From Lachnospiraceae bacterium (lineage in GTDB: Bacteria > Bacillota > Clostridia > Lachnospirales > Lachnospiraceae): a DNA stretch of 7,477 bases. The notes below the pieces were generated by a model that was given only the letters and a program-made list of their open reading frames with translations, had not been told where the DNA came from and made no database searches. Positions 6,353 to 7,477 of this stretch are shown piece by piece. Location: contig JAFRCB010000067.1 of assembly GCA_017404585.1 (NCBI GenBank), positions 1 through 7,477 of the forward strand. Reading direction: 5' to 3'. Position numbers and translations under genes: made by a program. The stretch's first letter is position 1; every line of letters starts with the position of its first letter.

Positions 6353-6402
6353 AAAAACAAGAAACCCGAACCCGTCGCCGATCGGCACAAGGTTCGGATT
6401 TC
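6353..6402 (-). terminator. Intrinsic terminator upstream of the TnpV promoter
   Basis: On the minus strand GAAATCCGAACC (6402-6391) pairs with GGTTCGGGTTTC (6372-6361). All 12 positions pair in minus-strand RNA with one U-G wobble, while the plus strand has an A-C mismatch there. The loop holds a GCCGATCGGC palindrome (6377-6386), and TTGTTTTT follows the stem. It lies just upstream of the promoter at 6320, so it would stop transcription entering the TnpV unit. No gene ending here was recognised. Confidence 0.72.
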
Positions 6403-6524
6403 GTTGCTTTGGTGGGAGTAATAAATGTAAATCCCATGCCCTGCAATGCGCTGAGTTTAGTATCCCTATGGATTGAATCCCAACGGATTCAAGGCTTTTT
6501 GCTTGGCGCTTTCAGCATGACAAA
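6403..6524. other. Gene-free junction between the TnpV unit and the IS200-type element
   Basis: About 120 bases with no supported gene. It contains hairpin TTGAATCC-CAAC-GGATTCAA (6473-6492) and the left arm of a larger inverted repeat. The exact junction of the two mobile units, or any old chromosomal DNA between them, cannot be fixed from sequence alone. Confidence 0.5.
6473..6500 (+). terminator. Possible terminator facing into the IS200-type element
   Basis: An 8-bp perfect stem with loop CAAC is followed after GGC by TTTTT (6496-6500) on the plus strand. The stem is AT-rich and the gap to the T tract is 3 nt, so it is weaker than the other terminators here. It would reduce read-in to tnpA. 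Confidence 0.4.
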
Positions 6525-6560
6525 ACCCCTGGTACTACCAGGGGTGAATAAAAAGCCTTG
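6490..6560. repeat. Left-end nested inverted repeats of the IS200-type element
   Basis: An outer 11-bp inverted repeat, CAAGGCTTTTT (6490-6500) and AAAAAGCCTTG (6550-6560), encloses an inner perfect hairpin ACCCCTGGT - ACT - ACCAGGGGT (6525-6545). IS200/IS605 elements carry subterminal hairpins near each end that the HUH transposase binds as single-stranded DNA. The inner hairpin is the best left-end candidate, and its ACCCCT/AGGGGT base recurs at the right end (7165-7179). Confidence 0.6.
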
Positions 6561-6585
6561 GCAAATAAAACCCCCATGATATAGT
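6558..6585 (+). promoter_or_regulatory. Probable tnpA promoter
   Basis: TTGGCA (6558-6563), a 16-nt spacer and TATAGT (6580-6585) each match five of six consensus bases. Predicted start of transcription is about 6592, giving a leader of about 43 nt before the GTG start. An imperfect inverted repeat has its first arm (6578-6587) over the -10 box and its second (6610-6619) next to the ribosome site. Confidence 0.55.
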
Positions 6586-6620
6586 AGGAATGGTTTGGCG
6601 ACCGCATCACTACGATATCT

Positions 6621-6626
6621 AGGAGG
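6621..6626 (+). promoter_or_regulatory. Ribosome binding site fixing the GTG start of tnpA
   Basis: AGGAGG, 8 nt before GTG at 6635. A nearby ATG (6642) is in another frame, so the non-ATG start is well supported. Confidence 0.75.
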
Positions 6627-6634
6627 TTTTATAG

Positions 6635-7099
6635 GTGAAAAATGAATTAAAGCACACAGCACATTCGAGCTACCGATGCGAATACCACATTGTGTTTGCA
6701 CCGAAATACAGAAGAAAAGTAGTATACAAGCAACTGCGTCAAGACATAGGAGAAATCTTTCGAAAACTGTGCAATGAGATGAAAGTTGAGATCATCGAAG
6801 CGGAGGCGTGCCCAGATCATATACACATGCTGGTGAGCATTCCACCGTATATGAGTGTAGCACAATTTGTGGGAACGCTCAAGAGTAAGAGCGCACTGAT
6901 GATCTTTGACAGGCATGCGAATCTCAAGTACAAGTACGGAAGCAGAAGTTTCTGGTGTAGAGGCTACTACGTGGACACAGTAGGGAAGAATGCGAAAATG
7001 ATAGAAGATTACATCAAGAACCAACTGGAAGAAGACTACACCAAAGACCAAATTTCTCTGAAAGAGTACATGGACCCGTTTACGGGTAGCAGGAAGTAA
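6635..7099 (+). CDS. tnpA: IS200/IS605-family HUH transposase TnpA
   Basis: A 154-aa single-strand DNA transposase of the Y1 HUH type, of full family length and apparently intact. The metal-binding HUH motif is H62-I-H64 in PDHIHMLVSIPP. The catalytic tyrosine is most likely Y126 in MIEDYIKNQ, with Q130 four residues later as in characterised members. Conserved YHIVFAPKYRRKV (17-29), SKSALMIF (84-91) and FWCRGYYVDTVG (106-117) also fit. It cuts and rejoins single-stranded element ends as a dimer without target duplication (family knowledge). The start is GTG, chosen because AGGAGG (6621-6626) is 8 nt upstream and the ATG at 6642 is out of frame. No tnpB follows. Expression is probably low, given the structured leader and flanking terminator-like hairpins. 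Confidence 0.95.
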   Translation: MKNELKHTAHSSYRCEYHIVFAPKYRRKVVYKQLRQDIGEIFRKLCNEMKVEIIEAEACPDHIHMLVSIPPYMSVAQFVGTLKSKSALMIFDRHANLKYKYGSRSFWCRGYYVDTVGKNAKMIEDYIKNQLEEDYTKDQISLKEYMDPFTGSRK

Positions 7100-7105
7100 A
7101 AGGGC

Positions 7106-7134
7106 AAAAAAGACAGCCACTTCAAGTGGCTGCC
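7106..7134 (-). terminator. Minus-strand terminator facing the 3' end of tnpA
   Basis: On the minus strand GGCAGCCAC - TTGAA - GTGGCTGTC is a 9-bp stem with one G-U wobble (an A-C mismatch on the plus strand), directly followed by TTTTTT (complement of 7111-7106). It would stop antisense transcription entering tnpA. Confidence 0.7.
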
Positions 7135-7164
7135 TGTAGTAGTGATGCGATGATAAACCTCGGT

Positions 7165-7205
7165 ACCCCTTTCAGGGGTCAGCAAGTACTGACCCCTCTG
7201 GGGTC
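7165..7205. repeat. Right-end cluster of three overlapping hairpins
   Basis: Three perfect inverted repeats share arms. The first is ACCCCT-TTC-AGGGGT (7165-7179), the second GGGGTCAG-CAAGTA-CTGACCCC (7175-7196), and the third GACCCC-TCT-GGGGTC (7191-7205). The middle fold excludes the two outer ones. Their ACCCCT/AGGGGT base matches the left-end hairpin, so one of them is probably the right-end transposase recognition hairpin. Confidence 0.6.
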
Positions 7206-7211
7206 TGAGCA

Positions 7212-7240
7212 AACCACTAGTTCACTAGTGGTTATGATTT
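7212..7240 (+). terminator. Hairpin near the right end of the IS200-type element, possible tnpA terminator
   Basis: AACCACTAG - TTCA - CTAGTGGTT is a perfect 9-bp stem (7212-7233), followed on the plus strand by the moderately T-rich ATGATTT. It could be the outermost right-end hairpin, a tnpA terminator, or both. Confidence 0.45.
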
Positions 7241-7246
7241 TGGTTG

Positions 7247-7270
7247 GTACACACAGCAGTACACACTGCA
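7247..7270. repeat. Two tandem 12-bp copies
   Basis: GTACACACAGCA and GTACACACTGCA stand head to tail with one difference. They lie between the IS200-type right end and the IS3-type end. No function is evident. Confidence 0.4.
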
Positions 7271-7296
7271 AAAACCGGTCTGCGCTTGGAGCAGAA

Positions 7297-7322
7297 TGAG
7301 GTGCACCCCGTCAAGAGGACAA
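7297..7322. repeat. Proposed terminal inverted repeat of the IS3-family element
   Basis: It starts with TG at 7297, the usual terminal dinucleotide of the family, and lies 80 nt after the transposase stop. The partner repeat is outside the window, so the exact length is unknown. Confidence 0.55.
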
Positions 7323-7345
7323 TGAAATAATATAAAAGTTTTTCA

Positions 7346-7378
7346 CGGCTAGCAGCTTCGGCTGCTGGCCGCTTTTTT
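7346..7378 (+). terminator. Strong plus-strand terminator inside the IS3-family end
   Basis: CGGCTAGCAGC - TTCG - GCTGCTGGCCG is an 11-bp stem with one wobble and a stable UUCG loop, then C and TTTTTT (7373-7378). The wobble pair exists only in plus-strand RNA, and the T tract is only on that side. It stops transcription coming from the left, which would otherwise be antisense to the transposase gene. Confidence 0.85.
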
Positions 7379-7477
7379 ATGCGGCTAGACACAACTCATG
7401 CTTCTCCATCGGCGTCAGGATGCCAAGTCTGCGCTGCAGTCTTCTGGTGTTGTAGTAGTGGATATAATTCTCAATTG
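7377..7477 (-). CDS. IS3-family transposase (OrfB), C-terminal 32 residues only
   Basis: Reading left from the window edge, the frame gives IENYIHYYNTRRLQRRLG then ILTPMEKHELCLAA and a TAA at 7379-7377. The pattern N-Y-I-x-x-Y-N-x-x-R-x-Q-x-x-L-G-x-x-T-P is the conserved C-terminal end of the IS3-family integrase-type (DDE) transposase. The catalytic core lies beyond position 7477, so intactness cannot be judged. The stop codon overlaps the T tract of the opposite-strand terminator. Confidence 0.82.
   Translation of the reverse strand, partial: IENYIHYYNTRRLQRRLGILTPMEKHELCLAA

Larger units (their letters stand above)
6500..7236 (+). mobile_element. IS200-type (IS200/IS605 family) insertion sequence, approximate ends
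   Basis: A single HUH/Y1 transposase gene is flanked by subterminal hairpins on both sides (6525-6545; 7165-7205 and 7212-7233). No tnpB or other cargo is present. The implied size of roughly 0.7 kb matches stand-alone IS200-type elements. These elements lack terminal inverted repeats and target duplications, so the exact ends cannot be read from one copy; the given ends are estimates. Confidence 0.65.
7297..7477 (-). mobile_element. 3' end of an IS3-family insertion sequence (cut by window edge)
   Basis: The minus strand carries the end of an IS3-type transposase gene, a hairpin, and then an end sequence that reads, on the plus strand, TGAGGTGCACCCCGTCAAGA and on to GGACAA. IS3-family ends begin with TG and often contain GGTGCACCCC-like text, so 7297 is proposed as the element end. 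The other end and target duplication lie outside or cannot be compared. Confidence 0.7.

Noticed and set aside
6262..6390. Upstream start (6390) for the 57-aa protein.
   Set aside because: The extension crosses the terminator loop and promoter and has no ribosome site. The ATG at 6261 has a strong one.
6261..6446. Minus-strand open frame of 61 codons upstream of the 57-aa gene.
   Set aside because: It runs through the intrinsic terminator, the promoter and the inverted repeat, and it lacks a ribosome site. The regulatory signals explain the DNA better.
6647..7120. Long minus-strand open frame opposite tnpA.
   Set aside because: It is a shadow of the transposase gene: no ribosome site, no recognisable protein text, and it crosses the minus-strand terminator.
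7247..7270. CRISPR-like repeats.
   Set aside because: Only two 12-bp copies stand head to tail without spacers. This is a short tandem duplication.
7100..7296. Structured RNA gene, tRNA or omega-RNA-like guide downstream of tnpA.
   Set aside because: No tRNA pattern is present, and there is no TnpB or IscB partner for a guide RNA. The hairpins fit IS200-type end structures and terminators.

Overview
The window looks like a chromosomal segment of a gut-type Clostridia (Firmicutes), most likely in or near the Oscillospiraceae. The reasons are moderately GC-rich coding sequence, strong AGGAGG-type ribosome binding sites, a CmpB-family membrane protein, a stand-alone E2-like acyltransferase-fold protein and a TnpV-type mobile-element gene, a combination typical of that group. 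This placement is inferred from gene content, not from a marker gene.

Region 1 (23-4507, minus strand) is one tightly packed six-gene operon, read right to left: pgsA, cdsA, a diacylglycerol-kinase-family lipid kinase, a DedA/TVP38-type (VTT domain) membrane protein, a CmpB-type membrane protein (Pfam 'putative ABC-transporter type IV') and a TIM-barrel protein of unknown function. Junctions are 4-nt ATGA overlaps, an 8-nt overlap or gaps of 10-12 nt, so the genes are almost certainly cotranscribed and partly translationally coupled. The first two enzymes make CDP-diacylglycerol and phosphatidylglycerophosphate, the third probably returns diacylglycerol to phosphatidate, and the DedA-like protein fits lipid movement across the membrane. 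The last two are candidate accessory factors by position.

Region 2 (4514-5742, plus strand) starts with a divergent intergenic region. It is followed by a 288-aa protein with the catalytic-domain fold of 2-oxo-acid dehydrogenase E2 / chloramphenicol acetyltransferase, but with Glu where the catalytic His should be. After its stop the same frame stays open for about 76 codons and runs into a strong intrinsic terminator.

Region 3 (5741-7477) is a pile-up of mobile DNA. It holds a minus-strand pair (57-aa protein plus TnpV) with a clear promoter, a complete IS200-type element carrying a single HUH/Y1 transposase (tnpA, plus strand), and the end of an IS3-family element with the last 32 residues of its transposase (minus strand), cut by the window edge. 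These units are dense in hairpins. Several are intrinsic terminators that point into the mobile units, and their stems pair perfectly only in one strand's RNA because of G-U wobbles. The TnpV unit also has an inverted repeat placed so that only read-through transcripts, not transcripts from its own promoter, would fold over the ribosome binding site. This is the same logic as fold-back protection in IS10/IS50. I found no tRNA, rRNA, CRISPR array or defence system.
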